Source: Cryptomeria japonica
Taxonomy: Eukaryota; Streptophyta; Pinopsida; Cupressales; Cupressaceae
NCBI RefSeq assembly: GCF_030272615.1
Contig: NC_081415.1
Span: 509,551,373 to 509,615,372, forward strand
Direction of reading: 5' to 3'
Length of the DNA: 64,000 bases
In this document: one piece after another, positions 45,384-56,554 of the stretch
Layout of the letters: each line of letters starts with the position of its first letter
Numbering within the stretch: position 1 is the first letter of the stretch
Position numbers and translations under genes: made by a program
The notes under the pieces: generated by a model
Seen by the model: only the letters and a program-made list of their open reading frames with translations
Databases searched by the model: none
Told to the model about the DNA's origin: nothing

Positions 45384-46875
45384 TCAATGATTGATGATCC
45401 ACATAAAATGTAAACGAGGTCGCCAACAGATAATTACGAAATTTTGCACAACATAAACCATCCCGAGGACTTCCCTCTCGATAGTACTGTAATTCTTCTC
45501 TGCCTTCGACAGTAACCGGCTAGCAAAATAAATGGGGTTGTTGAGCCCATGTCCTCCTTCATGTGCTAATGCGGCACCAATTGCATAGTTAGAGGCATCC
45601 ACATGGACGTGGAATTCTCTTTCCCATTTCGGGTAGGCAAGAATGGGCGCAGCTACTAGCCTCGTCTTTAGTTCCTGAAACACTTCTGCCTGTGTCGTCT
45701 CCCATACGTACAACTCCCCCTTCCGAGTGAGTTTGTCCAAGGGGGTACGAAATCTGTGCGAAGGTTTTAATAAACTTCCGGTAGTACCGTATGTTGCCGA
45801 GGAAGGACTTGATTCCTGACACATCTGTTGGAGACTCCATCTCCACTATTACCCTTACCTTATCCGGGTCTGTCTTCAAATCGGCCTTACAGACAATGTG
45901 GCCGAGCAATTTTCCCTAAGGCACCATGAACCTGCATTTCTTAGTGTTCAAGGCTAGTCTCCGACATCGTTCCATACATTCCCGTAATGCCACCAAGTGA
46001 GTGTCTTGTCCACTATAGATGGACCAATCATCCAAGAAGGCCTTGAAATTCCCTACATACATTTTGTCGAAAATACGGAGAACTATTCTTTGGAATGTAG
46101 TAGGAGCATTGCACAACCCAAACGACATTCGGTTGTACGCATATACACCGTCTTCTACCACGAATGTGGTCTTTAGTTTGTCCTCCTCAACTATAGAGAT
46201 TTGGTTGTATCTTGAAAAGCCGTCTAGGAATGAGTATATCTCATGTCCGACTACCTCCTCAAGGATACTGTCTGTAAAGGGTATCGGAAATGGGTCCTTC
46301 ATGGTGACTGCATTGAGACACTGAAAATCCACACAAATGCAGATTTGGTTGGCCTCCTTCAGTGATATCACGATCGGTGAGACCCACTCACTTGTTTCGA
46401 CCCGAAATATGATGCCTACCTCCAGCATCCGCTCAATCTCTTCGTTCACTCAGGAAAGATAATTTTTATTCATGCGGTATGGTCTCTTCCGTACCGGTTG
46501 AGCTCCTGGTACTAATGAGATCCGGTGGACACATAGTTCCGGAGGAACTCCCTTAAGATCTTTATAGGTCAATGCGAACACGTCCTTATATTCCATGAAA
46601 ATCTTGAAGGCTGCTACCTTCAACACTGGGTCCCAGTCATCCCCAACTAGAATATTCTTGGGGCTTGTTTCATCCCCCAAATTTGTCTCCTTTAGGTTGG
46701 GGTCCTCGTATCTTATGGGTTTGTCTTTAGCAAATTGGTGTGCCGGGGTATCATTAACTTTAGTGACCCCTTCCTTATATTCTCTATACTCATGTGGGAA
46801 CACGTCCTTCTCCTCTGGTACTTCTTCTAACTGCACCATGTGACATACAGGATGGAAGACTTCATAATCCTCCAT
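45384..46875 (-). pseudogene. Element C reverse transcriptase and RNase H (broken)
   Basis: Four pieces cover RT and RNase H. 46875-46450 is the linker leading into RT (ending in QPVRKRPYRMNKN). 46449-45916 is the palm: CICVDFQCLNAVTMKDPFPI, SFLDGFSRYNQISIVEEDKL, YNRMSFGLCNAPTTFQRIV, and AFLDDWSIYSG with both Asp residues. 45909-45589 is the thumb (GHIVCKADLKTDPDKV, FLGNIRYYRKFI). 45824-45384 is RNase H (HVDASNYAIGAALAHEGGHG, REVLGMVYVV). Breaks are a stop at about 46447 and small shifts near 45750 and 45440. It is the best preserved relative of element B. Confidence 0.85.
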
Positions 46876-47208
46876 CTGCTAGTGGAAAAGTCCATTCAGC
46901 GAGCCCACCTCATCTTCAGAACATCCCTCTAGCTCTAAAACACCTTCATCATCGAGCTACCTCTTATGTTTTCTCTCAATGATCCCAGAAGGTTCTCCTT
47001 CTGATTCAGATTCCGAGGAGGATGCCAACTCCTCACTCACTATCTGCGTCCTCAGAGCGATCACAAATTTTTGACCCCCACTTTCCATGGATAGCGTATT
47101 ACGCTTCCAGTTGTGGTTTACCCTGGCAGCGATGAGCCATCCGGTCCCCAAGATTGCATCATAACCTTTCTTTTTAAGAGGGATAACTACAAAGTCCAGA
47201 ATGAAGGG

Positions 47209-47916
47209 CTAAGTGCCAATGGTTAGCCGTTGTGCCATGAGAGTCCCGATTGGCTTAATGCCGTTCTGATCGGCCTCTACCAGGTTAAATGTTGACGGCC
47301 ACAATGTCGGCTTCCCCAATTTCCTCCATGTTTCTTCAGGGAGCATGTTCACCCCGGATCCTCCATCGACAATAGTATCAGTGAGGATCGTACCTATTAT
47401 TCCCATTTCTACTATAGTGGGGTCTCTTTCGCTATTCACAACCAGTAGCATTGGGTCCGCCGAAGAGCTGACCGGAATCTCTATGTGGAGTGTGGCCGTA
47501 TGGATAGGTACATCTATGGCGCTAGTAATGGCCTCCTTTAGTCGTGGCATAGTGTTGAGAAGGTCTCTAATTTTTATGGACACCTCTGTTTGCAATATTT
47601 GTTTGAGGATATTTTGTTCGGATTCCGCAGAAGTGCCAGTGGCCTCATTTGTTGTTTCCCTTTGCACCTTCATCTCCCTTTCAACGTTGGCCTTAGCTGC
47701 CCTGTACCCTGCCCTATTTGCTTGCGCCCGTGTGATTGCTAGCGTCTCCTCTTCCTTCGGTTTGTCGATGGTCAATAGGTTCACTCCTGACTTCGGGCAG
47801 TTCCCATCATCGTGATCACCTGGACTGCACCATTTGCATAGGTGTTGCGAACTTTCTCCCTTTGGGCAATCCTTGGCAAAATGGCCCCATTCGCTACAGG
47901 CTCGACATTGAATCAT
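47209..47916 (-). pseudogene. Element C nucleocapsid and protease segment
   Basis: An open 235-codon stretch. Two zinc-knuckle-like motifs open it (CRACSEWGHFAKDC, then CKWCSPGDHDDGNC), and a charged linker follows. The aspartic protease site is TIVDGGSGVNMLP near residue 185, with DGGSG in place of the usual DSGA/DTGA, a variant I associate with Athila/Tat-type elements. It is part of a longer gag-pol frame, interrupted at both sides. Confidence 0.8.
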
Positions 47917-48281
47917 TGGTCGGCTTTTGGCATCATACTGTATCCAACGGCTATTATTGTTGTTGTTTTTTCCTCCCCTCCGGTTTTTTTTATAGCCACC
48001 AGATGATGCAGTTGTGTTGGCCGGCTACTGTGGGGTGGCCGATGTCATGACCGTTGATGGCTGCTCCTGGGTAGGGAGTATTTGTGCACCTCTTGTCTTC
48101 ATGTTGTATGGGCACTCCTTGTGGAGTGTCCCAACACCTGAGAAATATCGCAGAAGGCCTTTTTAGGGCATGTGCCTTTCGTGTAACCTTCTTTACAATC
48201 GGCACACCATAGTTCCCCTTCATTTCAACTACTACTTCCCTTCATAGCTTTAAATTCCTTCATCATTTGATGCATATCTTT

Positions 48282-49851
48282 CTAAAGGGCTTTTACCTTC
48301 TTGCTTGATTCCTCGTTGCTGCTGCTCCCCTCGAACAAGTCATCATCTGGCTTGTTTTTCTTTTTCCAAGAAGTTTTGTCTTCGCTCTCTATATCCATGG
48401 CCCTGTTATAGGCTTCTTCATAGGACGTAGGGGGGACCACCTTCATTTTCCTCTTCAAGGAGGATTTCAAACCCTCTACGAACCAGCACTTCTTCAATCC
48501 GTCGGCTGGTTGGTTTTCCATCTTACCCAACAACTCCTTAAGTCGCCGGTTGTACGCCCTCACACTTTCATGTTTATTTTGCTTTGTATTATAAATTTCG
48601 GCTACGATCTCATTATTGTCCCGAAGCAATTTGAATGTAGCCTAAAACACTTTCTTCAGGTTAGTCCATGTACCAACCTTGGTTTTGTCAACTTCAGAGT
48701 ACCAATCTATCACTACTCTCCGTAGCGTAGCAGGAAACTAGGTCACCCACTCATCTTGGTTTGTCTGCCCATTGGCAAACCAAATTGTTTTGCACGTTCT
48801 ACAATAACGTATGGGGCCCTCCGTTCCATCCCCCATAAACTTCGACAATTTCTGCTGCTTTGACATTGTCCTAACTCCTTGTGGTAGCACGCTATGAGTG
48901 CTCAATCCCTTTGGAATCTGATACCCACTCTGTCCACTAGGCCCTGTTGAGATTTGAGACCCACTCTATCCGCTAGGCCCGGTTGGAGTTGCTCCCTTGT
49001 TTGGTGCACTAGACCCGAATAGAATGTTCTGGCTACGGTGCTCTAGTGTCCTCCTAACACTCTCAGCCACTCCTGCATCCCCTACGCCTCTGTCTCTGGT
49101 GTGCTCCTCACTCTGTGTCCTTCTAGCCTCGGATCCTCTTGAATCCCTTCGAAACGGTGTGTACGGTTCTATTCCGCTACCATTGCCAATCTCTTCCAAC
49201 GTGAGGGTTAGGTCCCCCAAATGACGTCGGGTGTTCTCAATCAATTCAGATACTTGGCCATCTCTCTGACCAATCTCTCACCGCCATTCACGGTCTCCTT
49301 CGATTGCTCCTTCGACAAGTCTTCGTAACCGCCTTCTTCGTTCGGCTTGCTCTTCCAACCTCAATGCTCTTTGGACAGCCTCATGCTCGTCCTCTTGCCC
49401 CTTCGGTACATGGTTCCTATCCTTATTCAACGTTACTGGGATCAATTATTTTCTCCATACGGGTTGAGGATCCTTTGTCGTCGACGGCTCTCGTCACGTT
49501 CCTCCTCTTCCCGTCGGGTCATTTCCTGGAATCGTTGTTGGATGTGCTGTTGACGACGTTGACTATTGGTCTCTTCCCTTTGGTCATGGAGTTCAATTAA
49601 ATTTCTTGCCAACAGCCTCGAGAGGCTCCCCAGAAGATCGAATACAGGTGTGTTGACGGTGAGTTCACTTCGTACGGTGTCTTCAGGAATGACTCTCTCC
49701 CGAGCCTCCCTCTGGACGTATTGGGTGACAGACATGTCCACAAGTCTACCAAGTCCTTTGTCAACTGGTTCTCTCGCGCTTCGCCTTGGGTTTCCTCTTC
49801 TAGTGTATCGCTGTCCATAACAATCAACTGTTGGTCAAATAGTCGGCCCAT
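48282..49851 (-). pseudogene. gag: Element C gag remnant
   Basis: Starts at ATG 49851, about 45 bases after the primer site (MGRLFDQQLIVMDSDTLEEE). A frameshift near 49735 moves into the frame with VTQYVQREARERVIPEDTV and RLLARNLIELHDQREE. 49244-48966 is a linker. 48629-48282 is the capsid C-terminal part: NKHESVRAYNRRLKELLGKM, then CWFVEGLKSSLKRKM. Stops and shifts separate the pieces. Confidence 0.75.
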
Positions 49852-49892
49852 TAGTGCCTACCACCTGCCCCCAATGATCTCCGACATTCAAA

Positions 49893-49906
49893 CGACAACG
49901 ACGCCA
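49893..49906 (-). promoter_or_regulatory. Primer-binding site of element C, tRNA-Asp-like
   Basis: TGGCGTCGTTGTCG on the minus strand, two bases after the LTR end AAAACA. It differs by few bases from TGGCGCCGTTGCCG, the tRNA-Asp complement used by Athila-type elements. Confidence 0.75.
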
Positions 49907-49908
49907 AA

Positions 49909-49954
49909 TGTTTTGTCCCATGGGGTATGATTTAGAACATTACAAAATGCGAGG
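49909..49954 (-). repeat. 5' LTR tail of element C
   Basis: Forty-six bases that match the end of the 3' LTR at 39163 (shared GGGTATGATT and AATGCGAG). Beyond 49954 the sequence becomes Copia-derived. Confidence 0.7.
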
Positions 49955-50500
49955 AATAGTTAAGGCAACTTGTGAGGTAGTTTGGCTTCGAAGGATGCTT
50001 TCAGTCATGCAAATGTCTTAAGCAGGTCCTACTCCCTTTTATTGTGACAATCAAAGGGTGCTCAAACTAGCCAAAATTTTTGTCTTCCACAAGAGAACCA
50101 AGCATGTTGAACTTCATTGTCACTTCATTCAGAAGCTGGTTGAAGACGGATTAGTTTAGTTGCTGTATGTTCTGACAACAGATCAAACAATAGATATTCC
50201 CACCAAGTCTTTGAGCCCAGACAAGTTTGTAAAATTTAGGGGGCAACTTGGTGTAGTTGACAAATTGACCATTAAGGGAGGGTATTAGAATAATATCTTT
50301 TTTATTAATTATTAATGGTCAATAATGTAATTTATTGTACATATTAGGTAGTTTCTATTTTTCTTTAGTTTACGATTGTTTCTTAATAGAAACATCGTCT
50401 TCATGAATGCTATATTTACACTTTCATTGTTTTAATAAAATCATTGCAATCCGTGAATAGTAAAATCGAATCAAATCATAATCACCAAATCTGATCATCA
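49955..50500 (+). pseudogene. Copia RNase H tail, polypurine tract and partial LTR
   Basis: 49955-50265 encodes, with shifts, the last part of Copia pol: ATCEVVWLRRMLS, then RTKHVELHCHFIQKLVEDG, then TIDIPTKSLSPDKFVKFRGQ. ATTAAGGGAGGG at 50271-50282 is a typical Copia polypurine tract, followed at 50283 by TATTAGAATAATATC, a mutated TGTTAGAAT LTR start. The right end of the LTR is unclear, probably just before the giant-LTR copy 4 sequence. Confidence 0.75.
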
Positions 50501-51149
50501 GCTCTTGCCTTGGTGGTTTATGCAAATGGGGACCCTCTCTCTTCTCCTACGTTCTAGGGTTTTGTTAGTATCCTATGACCTTCCACTTCGGTTTTTCCAA
50601 GCCTTGCTCAGTATTGAACTATTCAAGTCCTAAGGATTGAAAGTTAGTTTGTGCAAATCATGAGATTCCAGAATACCAACACCGTTAGAGTGCTTAGAAA
50701 GGTCAAAGGACGAAAATCGCAATTGACCTGGACGAATTTGGACAACTTTCTATTTTTAGAAAGTTTGCTTTTTTGATTTTTCCAATTTTTTAGGAAGTTT
50801 CGTTTTTGGCATTTTTAGCCCAATCCCCGGTATGGCTATTTTTAGAAAGTTTTCCCTATTTTTTAGGGATGCCTGCTTTTTGCTTTTTCGGGATAATAAT
50901 CTAGGGTTTGCCCATACACCACTGACCAGCTTCAACCGGGGCCCTAAATTTCCAAGTTTCGACCAAAAAAGCCAATTCCCTACATTTTAGGAGTTGTATC
51001 GCTTCAAATGGTTTGCCTAAATATAGATTTCAAATTTCAAGTTAATCTGGTTAATTTTGGTTAAAATGTAAAATTTTGAAATTTTTCCAGAAATTTTGTC
51101 TAAGTATGGCTAATGGATAAGGTTGAGTGTCATGACAGGTGTGGAAGCC

Positions 51150-52346
51150 TCAGCAAAGTCCGCCATGTGGAAGCCTCAACAAAAGTCCACCCATGTTGGG
51201 GACCCTCCTAAAGTCCGCCATGTCTTGGAGAAGCCATGAAGAGGGAGCACCAAAAGTCCGCCATATTTGAAAAGATGATCAAGGACCTCCATGAGGCTAT
51301 GTCCAAAAGTCCGCCATGTGGGAGACCCTCCAAAAGTCCGCCATGTCTTGGAGAAGCCTTGGGAGTGGCCTTAAAACTCCGCCATAGCCATGTGGAAGGG
51401 CCATCAAAACTCCACCCTAAGCCTTCAAATGTTGAGGAGAGTCTTCTAGAAAGTCCACCATGTGGGAGCCTTATCAAAACTCTGCCCTATGTAGAAGCTT
51501 CCATCAAACTTCGCCTTTGGTAGCCATGTCTTCAAAAGTCCGCCCTATCCTAGCAAATTGATGGTGACCTCCAGAAAGTTCGCCATGTAGAGGTCAAGTT
51601 AGAAGTCTGCTCTTGATGAAGAGTCATCAAAGTCCGCCATGCCTTAATAGCCCTTGCTTGTTAGAGGTGTCCTTGAAAGTCCGCCTTAACAAGCAACAAG
51701 GAGGAGAAGTCATCAAAGTCCGCCATACCTTAATAGCCCTTGCTTGTTAGAGGTGTCCTTGAAAGTCCGCCTTAACAAGCAACAAGGAGGAGTCGTCATC
51801 AAAGTCTGCCCAAGGCTATGTTCAAAAGTCCGCCCAAGGCTATGTTCAAAAGTCCGCCCAAGGGAGACCTTCAAGGAAGTCCGCCATGCATGTTGGAAAG
51901 GCCATGAGAAGGTGTCATAGAAGTCTGCCATGGCAAGAGTCACCAAACTCCGCCCTCCAAGCATGTTGAAACCTTCAAAGTCCGCCTTGGTGGAGGTGAC
52001 ACCAAAGTCCGGCTTGGTGGAAGTAACACTAAAGTCCGCCCTATCCAAGGAGATGATAGATAGCTTCTAGAAGTCCACCATGCTGGTTGAAGACCAGCAA
52101 AAGTCCGGCATGTTAAGGAAAAGCATGAAAGAGGATCTTCAAAACTCCGCTCTAGGCCATGTGAAGGCCTTCTCAAAGTCCGCCATGCCTTTGTTAAAAG
52201 GTCCATCCTATGCTTGAAGGAGAAGTCTTCAAACTCCGCCCTTGGTAACCATGTCTTAAAAGTCCACCATGCCTTGGAGGGGTAAGGAAAGTCCGCCAAA
52301 GTTTGATGAATATGAAGGTGAGTCTTCAAAAGTCCGCCTAAGCATA
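51150..52346 (+). repeat. Array of about 36 AAAGTCCGCCATG-like motifs in the copy 4 leader
   Basis: The core AGTCCGCC, often followed by ATG or CTA, recurs every 15-60 bp over 1.2 kb; commonest variants are AGTCCACC, ACTCCGCC and AGTCTGCC. Two copies of an 86-bp tandem unit (starting near 51624 and 51710) show recent local duplication. The array creates spurious minus-strand frames at 51208-51477 and 51940-52329. Confidence 0.9.
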
Positions 52347-53261
52347 AAAGTCAAACAAAATCAACGAAAATACAAGTGATGTCATGAAAATCCTTCAAGA
52401 TTTCGAACTTAAATCCAAAATAGAAAGTTTTCAAAATGAGAATATTGGAAGATTGATAACGAACTTAAATCCAAAATGGAAAGTTTTTAAAAGAGAATAT
52501 TGGAAGATTAATAAATATTTCGAACTTATAGCCAAATTGGAAACTTTTGGAAGATATTTTTCTCGAATTTGGAAACATGACAACACTTTCCTAAAGAATG
52601 AAGTTAAAATTGGAAACATGAGTTGGAAGATTTTAAGGGTTTCTGATTGAGGATTTAACTTTATTTACAAATACTTCGTTGTAAACTTCATTTCTACAGC
52701 AAGAAGTTCGAAATTACTAAGGAGAGCTTAGTAAAGTATTTTCAGTTTGAAGATCATCTGGAGAAAGTTTTGGACAGTGCTGGAAGTTGGATAAACTTTT
52801 TTGACAAAAGTTTCACAGATTTTTGAGAAAGACAACCAGCATAAGGAAGAGTTATTGAATCGTTCTTGAATTTCCTGAGTGTTCTTGAGAAAATTTCAGC
52901 CTTACTTCCATCCATTTGAAGGTGAAATGGAATTCATGACGCAGATTTATGATTTTTCTGAGTATTTTTCAGAGTTTAAGAAGTGATTTTTTTTAGTAAA
53001 TTTATTCGAATTTCTAGAGAATGATTTTTTTTTTTTGGCTGTATAAGAAATTTTCGGAGTTATACACACTGGGTGTTGATTCACGATCACAACCACCCTT
53101 GAAGGTTGAAGGGTTTTAAGGATGAAATTTCAGTTTGGCTAAGTATGAGAATAAGATGAAATTTTCCAACACTTAGCCATTTCGCAGCCCCGTTTTTTAT
53201 TCAAATTGCGAATTAATTACTAACTTAAAATTTCATTGTTTGCTTGTAGATCCTGGGCAGT

Positions 53262-53712
53262 ATGAAATTTCAAGTGGATAAAGATGCTCCTTTGGAGTCA
53301 AGGATGACTTCAAAATGGAAGAATGTTAGCGACACCAACCTCGGACACATCAATCTGAGGGAATTTAAGAAGCGAATGTTTGGTCTGGACAACCTTGTGC
53401 CTAGCACCATTGCCTGAAAGATGATGAAGAGTGGCATCATGCATGCTGCTGGCTTCCTCCCCACCATGTAATGGAATGAGTTAGTGGTTGAATGCGCTAA
53501 ACATTACAACCCCACTAGTAAAGATATTGTTGCACCTGATGGAAGGGTGCTAGCAAACATCAGTGATGAGGCCATCAGAGAGGCCTTCCGGATCCTAGAA
53601 TATCACAACACGGTGTATGTAACAAAAGAAGAAGCTGATGGCATGTATTAGGACCACTTGGAGGAATATGATGCCATAGTCAACCATTCCTGGCTGGACA
53701 AGCCGAGGAAGG
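53262..53712 (+). pseudogene. U3 gene, copy 4, N-terminal part (interrupted by copy 2)
   Basis: ATG 53262 (MKFQVDKDAPLESRM) follows a TTGCTTGTAG acceptor-like site whose G is at 53249, with ACTAACTT 26 bases before. The frame reads SKWKNVSDTNLGHINLREF, MMKSGIMHAAGFLPTM, LVVECAKHYNPTSKDIV and ISDEAIREAFRI, clearly the N-terminus of the A and copy 2 proteins. Stops occur near 53418, 53470 and 53649, all in one frame. It is cut at 53712 inside DKPRK; the remainder is at 60794-63253. Confidence 0.75.
53708..53712. repeat. Target-site duplication of solo LTR copy 2 (GAAGG), left
   Basis: GAAGG precedes the TGTTG end at 53713 and is repeated at 60794-60798 after the CAACA end. Perfect 5-bp match; gene copy 4 resumes directly after it. 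Confidence 0.9.
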
Positions 53713-54204
53713 TGTTGTGACCTTTTCACACATCGCCCCATTGCCAATGGGGACCCCCTCTTTGCTAGCTTCCTGCGTCGTTAGGTTAGGGTTTTGGCTG
53801 CTTAGTGGGCAATTTTGCGTTTTCCGTGCCTGAGTCTCAGAGTTTTGATCATGCCTAGTGCCGTTTAGGGTTTTTTGAAGTGTTAGGATCAAGTTGCAAA
53901 AGATGATATTTTTAATGATCCTAAGTTTTGTTAAGTGTTTGAGCATTTGAACGTTAACGTGTTTTTAAACATGCGCATCAATGATTTTAAAGTGCTAAGA
54001 TATTCACAGACCTTTTGGAGTTGTTTCTCGCTCCTAAGGTAATATTTAAATTGGTTTCGCACTTTATTCCAACATTTTCTTGGCGTTTCGCTCATATTTT
54101 TGGAAAATTAGTCTAAGTCCAGTTAAATTTAAAGTCGCTGAGTGATTTTGAGTGGTTAAAATGTTAAAATCCTAAGGGAAATCCATATTCCAAGGGTTAA
54201 AGTG

Positions 54205-54890
54205 TCAAAATCCATGCTAGGGGTGATTTTCCCCTCACATTCTAGACTACCCAACCCATTCCCCCACTCAAAATCCATAGTACACATGGGTTTCCCCTGG
54301 AATCTATACTGGCCACTAATTTCCCCCACTGTTTATCCACACCTGGAGCGATTTTCCCCTGGAGATGCTAAAATTTGGCTAAGTGTTAGGATTTATCCAG
54401 ACACCCATCGAATTTCCCCTGGGAGTGCGGACTGGAGTGCAAGGATAATTCCATGCCTGGGTCATTTTTCCACCAGGATTTTTGTGACAACTAAGTTAGG
54501 ATTTTTGTCCAGACAGGGATCGATTTTCCACTGGGAACATTATGAAGAGTTTTTGAGTCCGGATTTTTGTTCAGACTAAGGTCGAATTTCCACCAGGGAG
54601 GTATTTTTTCAAGTTAAGTGATTTTTGAGTGTGGATTTTTGTCCAGACACCCATCGAATTTCCCCTGGGGGGTGATTTTTGCAAAATGAGTGCATTTTTG
54701 TCTGGATTTTTGTCCAAACTCATATCGATTTTCCCCTGGAGGGTGATTTATGTGCATTTTGATGATTTTGAGCATGGATTTTTATCCAAGCATGGGTCGA
54801 ATTTCCCCTATGGGGCAAATTTTGACACAAGCGATTTTTGAAGGGATTTTTTAATCCCAACCTATAGCGATTTTCCCCTGGAGGCTTTGT
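54205..54890 (+). repeat. Array of about 11 TCGAATTTCCCCTGG motifs in the copy 2 leader
   Basis: Motifs lie near 54216, 54290, 54350, 54405, 54462, 54521, 54580, 54650, 54724, 54796 and 54867, about 55-75 bp apart. Each is usually preceded by TTTTTGTCCAGAC and followed by GGAG or GGGAG. Weaker GGCGATTTTTCC words continue to about 55560. The motif is unrelated to those in A and copy 4, but the array occupies the same place in the LTR. Confidence 0.85.
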
Positions 54891-56554
54891 TTTGGATTTA
54901 AATTGGAATATTTTAAATAAAAGCCCCATTTTGATTGCTTTTAAATAATTATTAAATGATTATTTAAAATTTAAAAGCAAATTTAATAACTTGCAATAAT
55001 TATTAAATGTTTGAATCTTCTAGAAGCAAGTTAGGGTTTCACCAAGCAAGTATTTATACAAGTGTTTTTATATCCCTCATTGCTTGTGTGGTGAAAGTTG
55101 GAGCTGAAAGCAAGTATATGAGAGGAACTTCAGCATTATTTTATTATTATTTCTACCAGGTGTCTCCATGAGAGCGATTTTTTTCAAGTTGGGAGAATTT
55201 TTTAGCAAGGCGTTTTTGTGAAGTGTGGGATTGAGGATTCATTTTCCTCCTTTTTTTTCTTCCAGCTTGCTGATTTATTCCTCTTGGCTGCCATTAAAGA
55301 CCAGTTTCAGATTTTCGATTTTGCTAAGTTTGGCAATTTTTTCCAAATTTAGCATTTTTTGGTGAAAGTTGGCGAATTTGTGTTTGGAGACCTTGGGCGA
55401 TTTTTCCTCCACCATTGTTGCTTGCTGTTCAGACCTTCATTTCTGCAGATTGCTGCCATTGACAACTATTTTCAGAATTTTGAAAATTTCAATTTTTTGC
55501 TAAGGCAGGCAAATTTTTGTGTTTGGGGTTTTCAATCCCAACTTGGGCGATTTTTCCAGATTATTGCCATCCTCCATTATTGCAGATTTGAGCTATCTAT
55601 TGGCATCAATTTTCAGATTTCCATTTTAGCGCTAGACTTGGGAAAATTTCGATTTTGCTTGGAGGCCACATTTTGGTGGATTTTTCATGCATGTTTGTTG
55701 GCTGTCATCATTTCCAGCCTGCTGATTCGCTTCAGATCTGAGGTTTGCTTCAGATTTTGACCTCCATTAATGGCTGCCATTAATTTTCAAACTTAAGTTT
55801 TTATTGCCCAGCCAATTCTAACTTAAATATTTAGCATTTGGAGAGATTTTGTGGAGTTTTCTGTGCACTTTTTAGACCATTTTAATGCTGTTGCAGGTCT
55901 GAAACTCCATTGTTACGCGGTTGTCCTCAGAAATTTTCATTTCCAGCCACCTAACCAATTTTGGCGAATTTGCTTGGGGCTGTTTCTTAAGCCATTTTTC
56001 ATCATTTTCAGGGATTTAAACCACTTTGCAAGGTGCTGGTAAGTCTGAAGTGTTCGATTTTCAGACTTGTCCTCAGAAAACTAATTTTTACCAGCCATAC
56101 TTACATTCCGGAAAATGATTGTTTTCATCAATAAAACTGATTTTTATTGATTTTATGCACATTTTGAAGATTACAACATATTTGAAAGTCTGAATTTTCA
56201 GGTTGTCTTCAGAATTTTGACCTCCATTGTTGACTGCGGAAGGTGTCTTCAGACATTCATTGTGTGAAAACACAACCTTTCACACCTTTCCTAAGTCATC
56301 ATCAATCCGGTATACTCCTTTGCATTCTTTGCTTGCATATTTTCTAAGCGTAAGGAGGTATAAATGAATTTTTATGGAAGGCTTCCATGCCTTAGTGTTG
56401 TCACACATTGAACGTAATTGCTAAAATTTACCAAGTGTATGGATTATTTTCTTGACTCCATGCTCTAAACTAGCTAAATCTCTAGAAAGTCAGGAATTTT
56501 ATTACAAGTATTTATTTTTATCCTAGGACTAACTTCCAATTTCGTAGAGGTGCG

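Larger units (their letters stand above)
39163..49954 (-). mobile_element. Element C: Ty3/Gypsy element with a tRNA-Asp-like primer site and a U3 gene
   Basis: Minus-strand order is a 5' LTR tail (49954-49909), primer site TGGCGTCGTTGTCG, gag, zinc knuckles, protease, RT, RNase H, integrase, purine tract, then a 3' LTR ending at 39163. The two LTR ends match: TGTTTTG, then GGGTATGATTYAGAACATTA, then AATGCGAG on the plus strand at 39163 and 49909. The primer site and lack of chromodomain suggest the Athila/Tat group. The 5' LTR is cut after 46 bp by Copia sequence, so its full length and target duplication cannot be read. Confidence 0.85.
50500..53712 (+). repeat. Giant-LTR copy 4, 5' part (leader and gene start)
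   Basis: ATGCAAATGGGGACCCTCTC near 50521 aligns with the LTR-start region of copies A and 2 (CAATGGGGACCCCCTCTTT), followed in all by a GGGTTTTG block. The first 30-odd bases are lost or diverged. The leader to the ATG at 53262 is about 2.75 kb, as in the other copies. Interrupted at 53712 by the solo LTR copy 2 and resumes at 60794. Confidence 0.7.

Noticed and set aside
51208-52329. Minus-strand frames of 89 and 129 codons
   Set aside because: They are translations of the AGTCCGCC repeat array; their repetitive RRTF/GGL-like peptides simply mirror the repeat.
55359-55760. Plus-strand 133-codon aromatic-rich frame in the copy 2 leader
   Set aside because: T-rich leader sequence with recurring GCGATTTTTCC words; no counterpart in other copies.
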